Assembly (NCBI GenBank): GCA_012511085.1
Contig: JAAZGU010000008.1
Coordinates: 1 to 35,211 of the forward strand
DNA length: 35,211 nucleotides
From: Erysipelothrix sp.
Lineage (GTDB): Bacteria; Bacillota_I; Bacilli_A; Erysipelotrichales; Erysipelotrichaceae
Direction of reading: 5' to 3'
In this document: positions 1-8,331 of the stretch, in pieces
Layout: each line of letters opens with the position of its first letter
Position numbering within the stretch: position 1 is the stretch's first letter
Translations under genes and position numbers: made by a program
The notes under the pieces: generated by a model
What the model was told of the DNA's origin: nothing
The model's database searches: none
The model's input: only the letters and a program-made list of their open reading frames with translations

Positions 1-489
1 ACCTATCATAAAAGTGATGGTGGCTCTTTAGGTAACATCAAGGGCATCGTGCTGTTGTTGTTATCTTCCTTGTCGGTTTCGCTCTATCATGTGTTGGTAA
101 AGCGGACCACCATTGCAGTGTCAACCATTGAAATGAGTGCTTTGATGATTATTCTAAGTTTCATTGTTTTCAATGTGTTTGCACTTGGCTATCATGCTTA
201 TAACCATACTTTGGCAACTTTTTTCCAACCATTAACTAATCAACGTTTTATTATTTCTATTTTATATTTGGGGGTGCTGTCATCATTATTAACATCGTTT
301 CTTATCAATTATGCGATATCTAGAATGAGCGCTACTAAATTTTCTGTGTTCTCAAATTTAGGGGTTGTGGTATCAATTTTAGCGGGGGTGCTTCTTTTAC
401 AAGAGCATCTAACCTATTATCATTTGATTGGTTGTGTGTTGATTGTTGGTGGTGTGTTTGGCACAAACACACTTGGGAAGCGGAATTAA
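1..489 (+). CDS. EamA-type (DMT superfamily) transporter, C-terminal part
   Basis: The reading frame is open from the first base, so the gene begins before the window; about 162 codons are visible. The protein has around five hydrophobic segments separated by short loops. The last ones carry the typical EamA ending: a segment like SRMSATKFSVFSNLGVVVSILAGVLLLQ cut by polar turns, then a Gly/Val-rich final helix and a short basic tail (GKRN). EamA proteins are ten-helix inner membrane carriers for metabolites or amino acids; the substrate cannot be read from this half. No clear terminator follows. The next operon has its own promoter 56 bases downstream. Family is likely, function unknown. Confidence 0.7.
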   Translation, partial: TYHKSDGGSLGNIKGIVLLLLSSLSVSLYHVLVKRTTIAVSTIEMSALMIILSFIVFNVFALGYHAYNHTLATFFQPLTNQRFIISILYLGVLSSLLTSFLINYAISRMSATKFSVFSNLGVVVSILAGVLLLQEHLTYYHLIGCVLIVGGVFGTNTLGKRN

Positions 490-544
490 TTGAAAATGGT
501 GAAAAAATCTAATTTTAGGGTTGGTTAAAAAAAGCGTTGTTTGG

Positions 545-573
545 TTGAAATATATGGTGAAATAGCCTAAAAT
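545..573 (+). promoter_or_regulatory. Promoter of the ABC importer operon
   Basis: TTGAAA (545-550) and TAAAAT (568-573) are separated by 17 bases, a good sigma-A match, with the predicted start near 580. An imperfect inverted repeat, GTAAT-7 bases-ATTAC (581-597), sits right at the predicted start and could be an operator. It does not look like a Fur box. The ribosome binding site AAAGGAGGG (601-609) follows. Confidence 0.55.
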
Positions 574-612
574 GATACATGTAATCGTTTGCATTACGAA
601 AAAGGAGGGAAT

Positions 613-1737
613 ATGAAGCGATTATTTACAAGCCTTATGGTGTTATTGCTCGTTGGCGCAGTTCTTGCTGCATGCGGACCTAAGACACCTCCATCCAACG
701 GAGACGATGGAAAATTAGGCGGAGAATTGGTAGTTTATTCACCTAACTCTGATGGTGAAGTTGAAGGTTTATTATACTATTGGGCTGAAAAGAACGATGT
801 TAAGGTTAACCTTCAATCCATGGGTACCGGGGAAGCATTAACAAAAATTGCTGCTGAAAAGGATAACCCACAAGCTGACTTAATGTTTGGTGGTATGAAC
901 TTAGGTGCATACTTGCAACATGAAGGTCTGTTTGAAGAATACGTAGCGACAGGCTACGACAAAATTCCTGCGGGATATCGGACACATTTAGAGAAGTATC
1001 CATTCTTTACCCATTATGGTTTAAGTGGAAGTAACTTACTCGTCAATGTTAACTTAGAAGCAGAATTGATTGAAAGTGGAGATCTTAAAGGCGAAATCAA
1101 AGGTTACGCTGATCTTTTACAACCTGGCCTTAAAGGCAAAATTGCTATGGGTGATGCAGGAGGATCTTCCAGTGCATTAGCTCAATTAACAAACATGTTA
1201 TTGGTTATGAACCCTGATGCGAAAAAAGATGGCCTTGATGGTGAATTGGCATATGGACCTGACGCAAAAGGTTGGGACTATGTCGAAGAATTCATGGCTA
1301 ACTTAGATGGTAAGATTTTAGGATCATCTTCAGCGCTTTACAAAGGTACTGAAGCTGGTGAATACGTTGTTGCTGCAACTTATGAAGATCCATCCATCGC
1401 TTTATTGACAGACGGATCCAAAAACGTTCGCGTTGTTTATCCAGAAGAAGGAGCTGTATGGCTACCAGCGGCATCTGCAATTGTTAAAGGTGCTAAAAAC
1501 TTGGAAAATGCGAAGAGTTTCATTGACTTCTTAGTATCCGATGAAGGACAAAAACAAATTGCTAAATTAACCTATCGTCCAGTACGTGATGATATTATTC
1601 ATGAAAATGAATATATGCAACCATTTAGTGATATCAACGTTGCTTTTGAAGATATTGAGTATGTTTCAAATCACCGCTCTGAAATTCAAGCACAATTTAA
1701 AGATATTCTAACGAACTTAGGTATCGCAACAGATTAA
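613..1737 (+). CDS. ABC importer substrate-binding lipoprotein (Fe3+/2-aminoethylphosphonate type)
   Basis: A 374-residue extracellular solute-binding protein. The start at ATG 613 is chosen because AAAGGAGGG lies just upstream; an in-frame TTG at 589 lies before that site and would add eight residues in front of the signal peptide. The N terminus has basic residues, a hydrophobic stretch and a lipobox LAAC with Cys21, so the mature protein is probably a lipid-anchored receptor on the outer face of the membrane. The body fits the family 1/11 solute-binding fold (ELVVYSPNSDGEVEG near the start, LKGKIAMGDAGGSSSA in the middle, a FIDFLVSDEGQ helix near the end). It is followed closely by its ATPase and permease genes. 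Homologues bind ferric iron, thiamine or 2-aminoethylphosphonate; the sequence alone does not settle which. Confidence 0.85.
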   Translation: MKRLFTSLMVLLLVGAVLAACGPKTPPSNGDDGKLGGELVVYSPNSDGEVEGLLYYWAEKNDVKVNLQSMGTGEALTKIAAEKDNPQADLMFGGMNLGAYLQHEGLFEEYVATGYDKIPAGYRTHLEKYPFFTHYGLSGSNLLVNVNLEAELIESGDLKGEIKGYADLLQPGLKGKIAMGDAGGSSSALAQLTNMLLVMNPDAKKDGLDGELAYGPDAKGWDYVEEFMANLDGKILGSSSALYKGTEAGEYVVAATYEDPSIALLTDGSKNVRVVYPEEGAVWLPAASAIVKGAKNLENAKSFIDFLVSDEGQKQIAKLTYRPVRDDIIHENEYMQPFSDINVAFEDIEYVSNHRSEIQAQFKDILTNLGIATD

Positions 1738-1758
1738 TTAAAAAATAGGGGTGACCAA

Positions 1759-2898
1759 ATGAGTGTAGAGATTAAAATCCGTGACGCGATTAAGCGTTAT
1801 GGTGATTTCACTGTTATCGATGGTCTTTCCTTGGACGTAAAGGAGGGTGAATTTTTCACCCTCCTTGGTCCATCTGGATGTGGAAAGACAACGTTATTAA
1901 GAATGATTGCTGGTTTTAACACGATTGAAGGTGGAGATTTTTATTTTGGGGATAAGCGCATTAATGATTTTGATCCAGCAAAACGAAACATTGGAATGGT
2001 TTTCCAAAACTATGCTATTTTCCCGCACCTGACGGTTGAGAAAAACGTAGCTTTCGGTCTCAAAAATCGTAAAATTGACAAACAAACGATTAAAATGGAG
2101 ACCAACAAGTTTTTAGAGCTTATGCAAATTAGAGAGTTTGCAGAACGTTTACCGGAGCGATTAAGTGGTGGTCAACAACAACGTGTGGCGCTCGCCAGAG
2201 CACTTGTAATTCAACCGGATGTGTTGTTGATGGATGAACCACTTTCAAACTTAGATGCGAAATTAAGAGTTGAAATGCGGCAAGTCATTAAAGACATTCA
2301 AACCAATGTCAACATTACAACGGTTTATGTTACGCATGATCAAGAAGAGGCGATGGCCGTTAGTGATCGCATTGCGATCATGAATTTTGGTGAAATCCAA
2401 CATGTGGGTTCCCCCAAAGACATTTATCAACGTCCTGCTAACTTATTTGTCGCATCGTTTATTGGGCAGACAAACATTCTTGATGCTCAACTTAAAGTAG
2501 AAAATAATCAACCTAAATTAGTTTTCGAGAATGGTTATGAACTTGAAGTAAATAACATTCGTGATGATTACAAACACGATCAAAACGTTAAAGTTTCGAT
2601 TCGACCCGAAGAGTTCATTATTGCATCAGATGCAACGGGCTTGACCGCAGTGACAGAAAACTATGCATTTTTAGGTTTAAATACAGTTTACAACGTCATT
2701 GGGCTTAACGATCAACGTTTACAGATTATTCAAGAATCCAGTATTCACGACATCATTGAGCCAAATGAGACGGTTAATTTAAAAATCAACGCAGAGAAGA
2801 TTAATATCTTTGTTGAAGATGGAAGTGTGAATATAGTAGAAGGTGTCAACAACGACTATGATATATACAATCAACCTAAACAGGGTCAGGAAGGCTAA
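1759..2898 (+). CDS. ABC importer ATP-binding protein (PotA/FbpC-like)
   Basis: A 379-residue cytoplasmic ATPase that powers the importer. Visible motifs are Walker A GPSGCGKT (37-44), the Q-loop around FQNYAIFPH (82-90), the signature LSGGQ (135-139), Walker B VLLMDE (155-160), a D-loop SNLD, and an H-loop in YVTHDQEEA. The C-terminal 140 residues, after about 240, correspond to the TOBE/MOI-type regulatory domain found in PotA, MalK and FbpC. It starts 21 bases after the binding-protein gene with GGGGTGA upstream, and the permease gene follows 5 bases later, so the three are one transcription unit. A complete, ordinary member; the substrate is undetermined. Confidence 0.9.
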   Translation: MSVEIKIRDAIKRYGDFTVIDGLSLDVKEGEFFTLLGPSGCGKTTLLRMIAGFNTIEGGDFYFGDKRINDFDPAKRNIGMVFQNYAIFPHLTVEKNVAFGLKNRKIDKQTIKMETNKFLELMQIREFAERLPERLSGGQQQRVALARALVIQPDVLLMDEPLSNLDAKLRVEMRQVIKDIQTNVNITTVYVTHDQEEAMAVSDRIAIMNFGEIQHVGSPKDIYQRPANLFVASFIGQTNILDAQLKVENNQPKLVFENGYELEVNNIRDDYKHDQNVKVSIRPEEFIIASDATGLTAVTENYAFLGLNTVYNVIGLNDQRLQIIQESSIHDIIEPNETVNLKINAEKINIFVEDGSVNIVEGVNNDYDIYNQPKQGQEG

Positions 2899-2903
2899 CC
2901 ATC

Positions 2904-4556
2904 ATGGTTAAGACTAAAAAACCTTTAGATATATGGACCGTGTTGTCGTTGGCGGTTCTCGGAATCTATGGCCTTTTTCTACTGTTTCCATTGTATAAAA
3001 TTTTAAACGGGGCACTCGTTGATGAGGCAGGTGCTTTTTCCTTTAAATGGTTTAAGATGTTCTTCGATGACCCTTATTACTTTAAAATTTTATCCAATAG
3101 TTTTAAGGTGTCCATCAGTGCTACAATTATGACATTGATTTTTGGGTACCCAATGGCTTATTTCTTTAACTTGTATGATGTTAAGGGGAAAAAGCTAATT
3201 CAGATCTTTGTCATTTTAAGTGCGATGTCAGCACCATTTATTGGTGCATACGCATGGATTCAATTGCTAGGTCGAAGTGGTTTTATTACAAAGTTTTTAA
3301 AAGCAACTTTCGGCTTTGAAATGCCAACCATTTATGGTTTTAACGGGATTGTCCTTGTTTTGACATTGCAATTAATCCCGCTTGTGTTCATGTACATTAC
3401 CGGAGCCCTTAAGAAGATTGACCGTAGTTTAATTGAAGCTTCTGAAAACATGGGAGTTTCAGGCATTCAACGTTTCTTTAGAGTAATCGTACCGTTGACC
3501 ATGCCAACCGTGCTTGCTGCAGCATTATTAGTGTTTATGCGGGCCTTCTCAGACTTTGGTACACCGCTGTTAATTGGTGAAGGGTATCGTGTCTTTACGG
3601 TTGAAATTTATCAACAGTTTATGGGAGAGGTAACACGTAACTACAATTTTGCTTCAACCATCAGTATTATCACGGTCATTATTACGGCAGGGATTTTCTT
3701 ATTCCAGAAGTACTTGTCGAAACGTTTCTCGTATTCCATGCATTCAATTAACTCGATTGAGCGTAAAAAAGCGAAAGGACTCTCAAACATTTTGATTCAT
3801 TTCTTCTTGTATTTTATGATTTTCCTTTCATTCTTACCGCAAATTTTAGTAACCTATCAGTCCTTCCAGAACACATCTGGGAAATTGTTTGTTCCAGGCT
3901 TTTCATTGAACAGTTATCGGACCGCCCTTTATCGTGTTGGTGATGCGATTCCTAACACCTTGTACATTGGTGGCATGGCAATTGTCTTGACTGTGTTGTT
4001 TGCGATTTTTATTGCCTACTTAGTTGTCCGCCGCAGCAATGTGATCAACAACTTTGTTGATACAGTCAGTATGATTCCTTACATTGTTCCCGGTAGTGTG
4101 GTTGCGATTGGATTGATTATGGCCTTTAGTAAGAAGCCGCTTGCCTTAACCGGAACGGTTGCCATTATGGTAATCTCACTTGTCATTCGGCGAAGTCCTT
4201 ACACTATTCGTTCATCGGTTGCGATTTTGCAACAAATTCCGATGACCATCGAAGAAGCCGCAATCAGTTTAGGTGCGAGTAAATTAAAAACATTCTTTAC
4301 AATTACTGTACCAATGATGGCTTCTGGTATTATATCCGGTGCCATCTTATCCTGGGTGACCATCATCACTGAATTATCAGGAGGTATCCTCTTGTATGGT
4401 CCAAAGACTTTAACGCTAACCTTAGCGATTTATGCGTTTGTCTCGCGCGGTAGTTACGGCTACGCAGCGGCTTTGGCGACCATCCTTTCAATCTTTACAA
4501 CGATATCCTTACTAATTTACATGAAGGTTTCAGGATCGGACGAAATTACATTATAA
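2904..4556 (+). CDS. ABC importer permease, two permease domains fused
   Basis: A 550-residue integral membrane protein with about twelve hydrophobic segments. It contains two complete permease units in one chain. Each has an EAA loop that docks onto the ATPase: EASENMG...VPLTMP at about 178-201 and EEAAISLGA...VPMMASG at about 450-473. FbpB-type iron permeases and PhnU2-type 2-aminoethylphosphonate permeases share this duplicated arrangement and about this length. The gene begins 5 bases after the ATPase gene and ends 6 bases before a strong terminator, so it closes the operon. Confidence 0.88.
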   Translation: MVKTKKPLDIWTVLSLAVLGIYGLFLLFPLYKILNGALVDEAGAFSFKWFKMFFDDPYYFKILSNSFKVSISATIMTLIFGYPMAYFFNLYDVKGKKLIQIFVILSAMSAPFIGAYAWIQLLGRSGFITKFLKATFGFEMPTIYGFNGIVLVLTLQLIPLVFMYITGALKKIDRSLIEASENMGVSGIQRFFRVIVPLTMPTVLAAALLVFMRAFSDFGTPLLIGEGYRVFTVEIYQQFMGEVTRNYNFASTISIITVIITAGIFLFQKYLSKRFSYSMHSINSIERKKAKGLSNILIHFFLYFMIFLSFLPQILVTYQSFQNTSGKLFVPGFSLNSYRTALYRVGDAIPNTLYIGGMAIVLTVLFAIFIAYLVVRRSNVINNFVDTVSMIPYIVPGSVVAIGLIMAFSKKPLALTGTVAIMVISLVIRRSPYTIRSSVAILQQIPMTIEEAAISLGASKLKTFFTITVPMMASGIISGAILSWVTIITELSGGILLYGPKTLTLTLAIYAFVSRGSYGYAAALATILSIFTTISLLIYMKVSGSDEITL

Positions 4557-4562
4557 ACATAT

Positions 4563-4586
4563 AACACCTCCGCAGAGGTGTTTTTT
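4563..4586 (+). terminator. Rho-independent terminator of the ABC importer operon
   Basis: Perfect 8-base stem AACACCTC/GAGGTGTT (4563-4570 and 4575-4582) with a CGCA loop and a run of T, 6 bases after the permease stop codon. Confidence 0.9.
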
Positions 4587-4601
4587 AAATCAATTATTCT
4601 T

Positions 4602-4630
4602 AAAAACTATCCTTTAGGTTAGGGTCTTTT
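4602..4630 (+). repeat. Degenerate copy of a dispersed palindromic hairpin
   Basis: This stretch resembles two better hairpins at 22584-22614 (inverted orientation) and 26348-26377. It shares the AAAAC start, the core TATCCTTT, and the end AGGGTCTTTTA, which matches the reverse complement of the 22584 copy. One base is missing in the left arm and one mismatch weakens the stem. It lies directly after a strong terminator, so it is not needed to end the upstream operon. Confidence 0.45.
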
Positions 4631-4821
4631 ACTTCAATAAAAGCTACAATGAGATTGACATTAAACGTGGGTGGTTAAGTGCAGTCGAAAGTCTGGTTTG
4701 GGTATTCAAGATTCAATCAATATGATGATTGAGTCGCAACTCTTTGATGGGGTATGTTATGCAAGCTAACTATGATGCTTGTCATAACGATGTTGACCAT
4801 GTGGTTCAACAAGAAGACTAG
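4618..4821 (+). pseudogene. Possible gene relic with two in-frame stops
   Basis: Between the importer terminator and the exporter promoter, one frame stays open for 36 codons (4618-4725). It is then broken by two adjacent TGA codons (4723-4728) and continues in the same frame for 30 codons to a TAG at 4819-4821. The first part translates to protein-like sequence (NKSYNEIDIKRGW, then LSAVESLVWVFKIQ), the second contains MGYVMQANYDACHNDVDHVV. The TAG lies within the stem of a terminator hairpin, as a real gene end would. I do not recognise the protein. No start codon with a ribosome binding site is evident, so this would be the 3' remnant of a decayed gene. Chance openness cannot be excluded. 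Confidence 0.3.
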
Positions 4822-4838
4822 CATAGGCTAGTTTTTTT
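4817..4838 (+). terminator. Rho-independent terminator without an intact upstream gene
   Basis: Perfect stem ACTAGC/GCTAGT (4817-4822, 4827-4832), a four-base loop and seven T. The importer operon already ends at 4563-4586, so this hairpin appears to belong to the lost gene at 4618-4821. Confidence 0.7.
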
Positions 4839-4840
4839 AA

Positions 4841-4872
4841 TTGACAAAGAAAAAGAGGCTCCTCGCTATAAT
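4841..4872 (+). promoter_or_regulatory. Candidate promoter of the ABC exporter gene
   Basis: Perfect TTGACA (4841-4846) and TATAAT (4867-4872), but the spacer is 20 bases, longer than the usual 17. A small inverted repeat GAGG-CT-CCTC (4855-4864) lies inside the spacer. A second TATAAT at 4888-4893 has no good -35 box. The long spacer suggests that an activator or DNA twist could matter. Confidence 0.5.
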
Positions 4873-4917
4873 AGTAGTGAATTTTGTTATAATGGAAAAG
4901 AAAGTTAAGGTGATACA

Positions 4918-6819
4918 ATGCGGTACATGAGCGATGCAAATCAAAAATTAAAAGAGCCAAAGCCCAAATCCATCAAGGAAGTGATTCCTTATTTGAAGAA
5001 TTTGGTTGGCAAATTCTTTTATCGTTTGTTTTATATATTTAAATTAGTGTGGGATACCCGACCATGGATTTTAGCGGCCATGGTTTTTATGGCTATTTTT
5101 AATGGGGTTTCACCTGTTATTTCCGCTTTTATTGGTGCTGAGCTTCTCAATGCCTTGCTTGCAGCCTACAATGCAAGCGTGGCTGGCTTAAGCAGCGGTT
5201 TTCAATGGGTGATGACGCTCTTGATTTTACAATTTGGTTTTATGTTTATTGATGATTTACTCAATAGCGTTAATCGGATTTTGATTCGGATTTCCAATGA
5301 GCTGGTAAGCAACCAAGTCAACTTAAAAATTATGCACAAAGCCAAAACAATCGATCTTGCGAGCTTTGATTCACCCCAATTTTATGAGAAGTTTGAAAAC
5401 GCAAGTCGCGAAGCTTCGAACCGCCCAATTCAAGTAACCAATGCCACCTTTACGATCATGAGTTCACTCATTAGTGTGGTTTCTTTCGTCACAATTTTGG
5501 CCGCGATCAGTCCTTTTGCACCACTTATTATTATCGTGCTTTCCATTCCATCAGCGATCATTAACTTTGTTTATCGCCGCAAGAACTTCCAATACGTACG
5601 TAGGCGTTCAAAAGATCGGCGTGAAATGAATTACTACAGTCGTTTAATGATGGACAAGGACATCGTGAAAGAAGTTAAAATGTTTAATCTGGCGGATACC
5701 TTCATTGATCGCTATCAAGCCACCTACATGCAGTATTTTAAAGGCTTACGCCGTTTGATTACAGTGGAAGGCATGTGGATGATTTTAATCACAATGATCA
5801 CAACCGTTGTCCATGGTGGCATGTTTTTATACATCGCCAGAGCCGTCAGTGTTGGGACCTTAGAAATTGGTGCTTATGCTTTGTACACCGGTGCTTTAAA
5901 ATCGATTGCGCGTGGCATTTCATCTCTAATTTCCACAACCGCCTCTATTTATGAAGGCACCTTGTTTATTGATAACATGATTGAATTTATGAATGAAGAA
6001 CAATCGATCAAGCCCATCATCACAAAGCCACGCTCAGTGCCACGCCACCAGCAACATGAAATCGTTTTTGATAATGTGTCTTTCCATTACCCGGGCACCA
6101 ATCATGATGTCATCAAGAACTTATCGTTGACCATAAATAGTGATGATACAGTTGTGTTGGTGGGGCTCAATGGGGCTGGTAAAACAACGTTAATCAAATT
6201 GTTGACGCGTCTCTATGACCCTAGTGAAGGTGTGATTTATTTGGATGGTCATGATATTCGTGAATACGATGTCAGTGAGCTGTATCGAATTTTTGGTATT
6301 ATCTTCCAGGACTTTGGGAAATATGCCGTCAGCGTTAAGGAAAACATCGCCTTTGGAGAAATTGAAAAGCCGATTAAGCTGGCGATGATTAAAGAAGCAG
6401 CGCACCAAAGCAATGCCGATGCTTTTATTAAAGATTTTGAACAAGGTTATCAAACGCAATTGATGCGCATCTTTGATGAAAAAGGCCAAGAGTTATCCAT
6501 TGGTCAATGGCAAAAGATTGCAATTGCGCGTGCCTTTTACAACAATTCCGATATTTTAATTTTAGATGAGCCTACCTCGGCACTTGATGCGATTGCGGAA
6601 CAAGAAATTTACGATCAATTTGATAAATTGCGTAAAGATAAAATGACCATCTTTGTGTCGCATCGGCTCTCGAGTGCCACCATCGCGAATAAGATTGTGG
6701 TTTTAGAGGATGGCAAACTCATTGAACTTGGCAACCATCAGCAATTGATGCAAGCGCAAGGTCATTATTGGAAACTCTTTACCACACAGGCGGAACGTTA
6801 CATCAGTGGTGATATTTGA
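4918..6819 (+). CDS. ABC exporter, fused membrane and ATPase domains
   Basis: A 633-residue half-transporter of the MsbA/LmrA layout that would work as a dimer or with a partner. After a hydrophilic N-terminal 35 residues comes a membrane domain of about six helices (roughly 45-340). The ATPase domain starts near 380: Walker A GLNGAGKTT (416-424), a signature LSIGQ at about 524 (the second Gly of LSGGQ replaced by Ile-Gly), Walker B ILILDE with TSALD, and an H-loop in FVSHRLSS. AAGG lies 7 bases before the chosen ATG 4918; ATG 4927 is an alternative. No biosynthesis or immunity gene is adjacent, so the exported substrate is unknown. It appears to be a single-gene unit with a promoter at 4841; no terminator follows before the next promoter. 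Confidence 0.85.
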   Translation: MRYMSDANQKLKEPKPKSIKEVIPYLKNLVGKFFYRLFYIFKLVWDTRPWILAAMVFMAIFNGVSPVISAFIGAELLNALLAAYNASVAGLSSGFQWVMTLLILQFGFMFIDDLLNSVNRILIRISNELVSNQVNLKIMHKAKTIDLASFDSPQFYEKFENASREASNRPIQVTNATFTIMSSLISVVSFVTILAAISPFAPLIIIVLSIPSAIINFVYRRKNFQYVRRRSKDRREMNYYSRLMMDKDIVKEVKMFNLADTFIDRYQATYMQYFKGLRRLITVEGMWMILITMITTVVHGGMFLYIARAVSVGTLEIGAYALYTGALKSIARGISSLISTTASIYEGTLFIDNMIEFMNEEQSIKPIITKPRSVPRHQQHEIVFDNVSFHYPGTNHDVIKNLSLTINSDDTVVLVGLNGAGKTTLIKLLTRLYDPSEGVIYLDGHDIREYDVSELYRIFGIIFQDFGKYAVSVKENIAFGEIEKPIKLAMIKEAAHQSNADAFIKDFEQGYQTQLMRIFDEKGQELSIGQWQKIAIARAFYNNSDILILDEPTSALDAIAEQEIYDQFDKLRKDKMTIFVSHRLSSATIANKIVVLEDGKLIELGNHQQLMQAQGHYWKLFTTQAERYISGDI

Positions 6820-6844
6820 CAAAGATTTTGTGGCTTACTATACT
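6816..6844 (+). promoter_or_regulatory. Promoter of the sirtuin gene, overlapping the upstream stop codon
   Basis: TTGACA (6816-6821) and TATACT (6839-6844) with exactly 17 bases between. The -35 box contains the TGA stop (6817-6819) of the ABC exporter gene. Predicted start is near 6851, giving a leader of about 58 bases; AAAGAGGA precedes the sirtuin ATG. Confidence 0.75.
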
Positions 6845-6908
6845 GAAATTAGAGAAGTTTATCAATTGAAACGTTTTTAATAATAGCATTATATAGAAAG
6901 AGGACATC

Positions 6909-7634
6909 ATGTTAATTCAAGAATTTAAGCAATTGATTCAACAGAGTCATGAGATTGTTTTTTTTGGTGGAGCCGGGGTTTCCACAGAAAGTGATATTCC
7001 TGATTTTCGCTCAGCAAGCGGTTTATACACAACCTCAAAAAATGAGTCGTATCCACCTGAGTACATGCTAAGCCGTTCATGTTTTATCAATGATACTGAA
7101 TCGTTTTATGAATATTATAAAAGCCATATGATTGTCACCCATGCCAAACCCAATCAAGCGCATCTTGCCTTAGCGCATTTGGAAAAAATTGGTAAATTAA
7201 AAGCAGTGGTGACGCAAAACATAGATGGTTTGCATCAAATGGCTGGTTCAAAAAACGTGCTCGAGTTGCACGGTTCTATTTATCGTAATTATTGCATGCA
7301 ATGTCATCAGTTTTATGATTTGACCGCAATTATTGAAAGTGATGCGATTCCAAGGTGTTCAAAATGTGGCAACATCATCAAACCTGACGTTGTACTTTAT
7401 GAGGAAGGGCTTAATATGGATGTTGTCAATCGTGCGATTCAGCACATTCAACGTGCTGATTTATTAATCGTGGGAGGCACCTCATTAAAAGTGTACCCAG
7501 CAGCAGGATTATTGGATTACTTTAAGGGTGATTATCTCGTTTTAATTAATCGTGATGCAACCCCCTATGATCGACTCGCAACCTTAAACTTTAACGAAAG
7601 CATTGGTCATGTACTTTCAAAAGCCATCTTATAA
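6909..7634 (+). CDS. cobB: Sirtuin, NAD-dependent protein deacylase
   Basis: A 241-residue SIR2-family enzyme, the usual length for small bacterial sirtuins. It removes acyl groups from lysines using NAD and acts in the cytoplasm. Motifs: GAGVSTESDIPDFR (21-34) and TQNIDGLH (102-109) for NAD binding, the catalytic His121 in LHGS, a zinc site Cys129, Cys132, Cys150, Cys153, and GGTSLKVYPAAG for NAD/acyl-lysine binding near 190. The Tyr-x-x-Arg pair that marks desuccinylase (class III) enzymes is not seen in the usual place, so deacetylase activity is more likely. It has its own promoter, and its stop codon abuts that of the convergent gene. The gene symbol is by family only. Confidence 0.9.
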   Translation: MLIQEFKQLIQQSHEIVFFGGAGVSTESDIPDFRSASGLYTTSKNESYPPEYMLSRSCFINDTESFYEYYKSHMIVTHAKPNQAHLALAHLEKIGKLKAVVTQNIDGLHQMAGSKNVLELHGSIYRNYCMQCHQFYDLTAIIESDAIPRCSKCGNIIKPDVVLYEEGLNMDVVNRAIQHIQRADLLIVGGTSLKVYPAAGLLDYFKGDYLVLINRDATPYDRLATLNFNESIGHVLSKAIL

Positions 7635-8324
7635 TTTAAAAATCGCATCCACTTCGTGAGATTCTAACAATCGGTAGGCTCCTGGTGATAATGATTCATC
7701 AAGTTTGAGCTTGCCGATTTTTATGCGTTTTAAAAAGACAACTTCATTTTCACAATATCTCATCATGCGCTTCACTTGATGTTTTTTGCCTTCAGAAATT
7801 GACAAGTGCAGGGTGTAATCGTCAATGACATTTACCTTGGCAGGTTTGAGCTGCACATCATCGAGGGCGATACCGCGTTCTAAGTCTGGGATGTAAGCAC
7901 GATTAAAAGGGTCTTTTAAAGTCACGTGATATTGTTTTTCAATTGCTTTTTTACCATGGGAAACCTGATGTGAAAACAAACCATCGTTACTAATTAACAG
8001 CAAACCTTCGGTATCAACGTCCAAGCGTCCGACGATGATTAAATCACTACGTTTTTCGTGAATGAGTTCAAGCACACTCGGGTAACGATGATCGATGTGG
8101 GCACAAATGTAACCTTGCGGCTTATTAAGCATGTAGTGGACTTTGTCACGATGAGTGAGTGTTTTATGATCAACCGTTATGTGGTCAAGTTCAGCGTCAA
8201 GCTTAAAAGCAGGGTCAACAACAAGGTCATCGTTCACCCGCACCCGCTGTGCTTTGATGATTTTCTTAACATGGTTGCGTGTTCCAAAACCATGCAAGGC
8301 TAATAATTTATCAAGGCGCATCAT
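7629..8324 (-). CDS. rsuA: RsuA-family 16S rRNA pseudouridine synthase
   Basis: A 231-residue RNA-modifying enzyme that converts a uridine, U516 of 16S rRNA in the E. coli enzyme, to pseudouridine. The N-terminal 60 residues form an S4 RNA-binding domain (RLDKLLALHGFGTR...V.VND). The catalytic motif GRLDVDTEGLLLISNDG starts near 99, with the probable nucleophile Asp102. A C-terminal region with EGKKHQVKRMM matches the family's RNA-contacting signature. It starts 7 bases after the rtcB stop codon; the likely ribosome binding site AAGG lies inside the rtcB end, suggesting translational coupling. A related RluE/RluB-type target is possible, but length and the S4 domain favour RsuA. Confidence 0.85.
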   Translation of the reverse strand: MMRLDKLLALHGFGTRNHVKKIIKAQRVRVNDDLVVDPAFKLDAELDHITVDHKTLTHRDKVHYMLNKPQGYICAHIDHRYPSVLELIHEKRSDLIIVGRLDVDTEGLLLISNDGLFSHQVSHGKKAIEKQYHVTLKDPFNRAYIPDLERGIALDDVQLKPAKVNVIDDYTLHLSISEGKKHQVKRMMRYCENEVVFLKRIKIGKLKLDESLSPGAYRLLESHEVDAIFKL

Positions 8325-8331
8325 GACATCA

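Noticed and set aside
581..597. Fur box at the start of the importer transcript
   Set aside because: The GTAAT...ATTAC repeat does not follow the Fur pattern of GATAAT/ATTATC repeats.
589..612. TTG start for the binding lipoprotein
   Set aside because: The strong ribosome binding site lies downstream of this TTG and fits ATG 613, which also gives a proper lipoprotein signal.
4902..4927. Second promoter TATAAT (4888-4893) directly before the exporter gene
   Set aside because: No -35 box at a usable distance; the 4841-4872 pair is better despite its long spacer.
6190..6489. Open frame of 99 codons on the minus strand
   Set aside because: Antisense to the conserved ATPase domain of the exporter, with no start signals or recognisable sequence.
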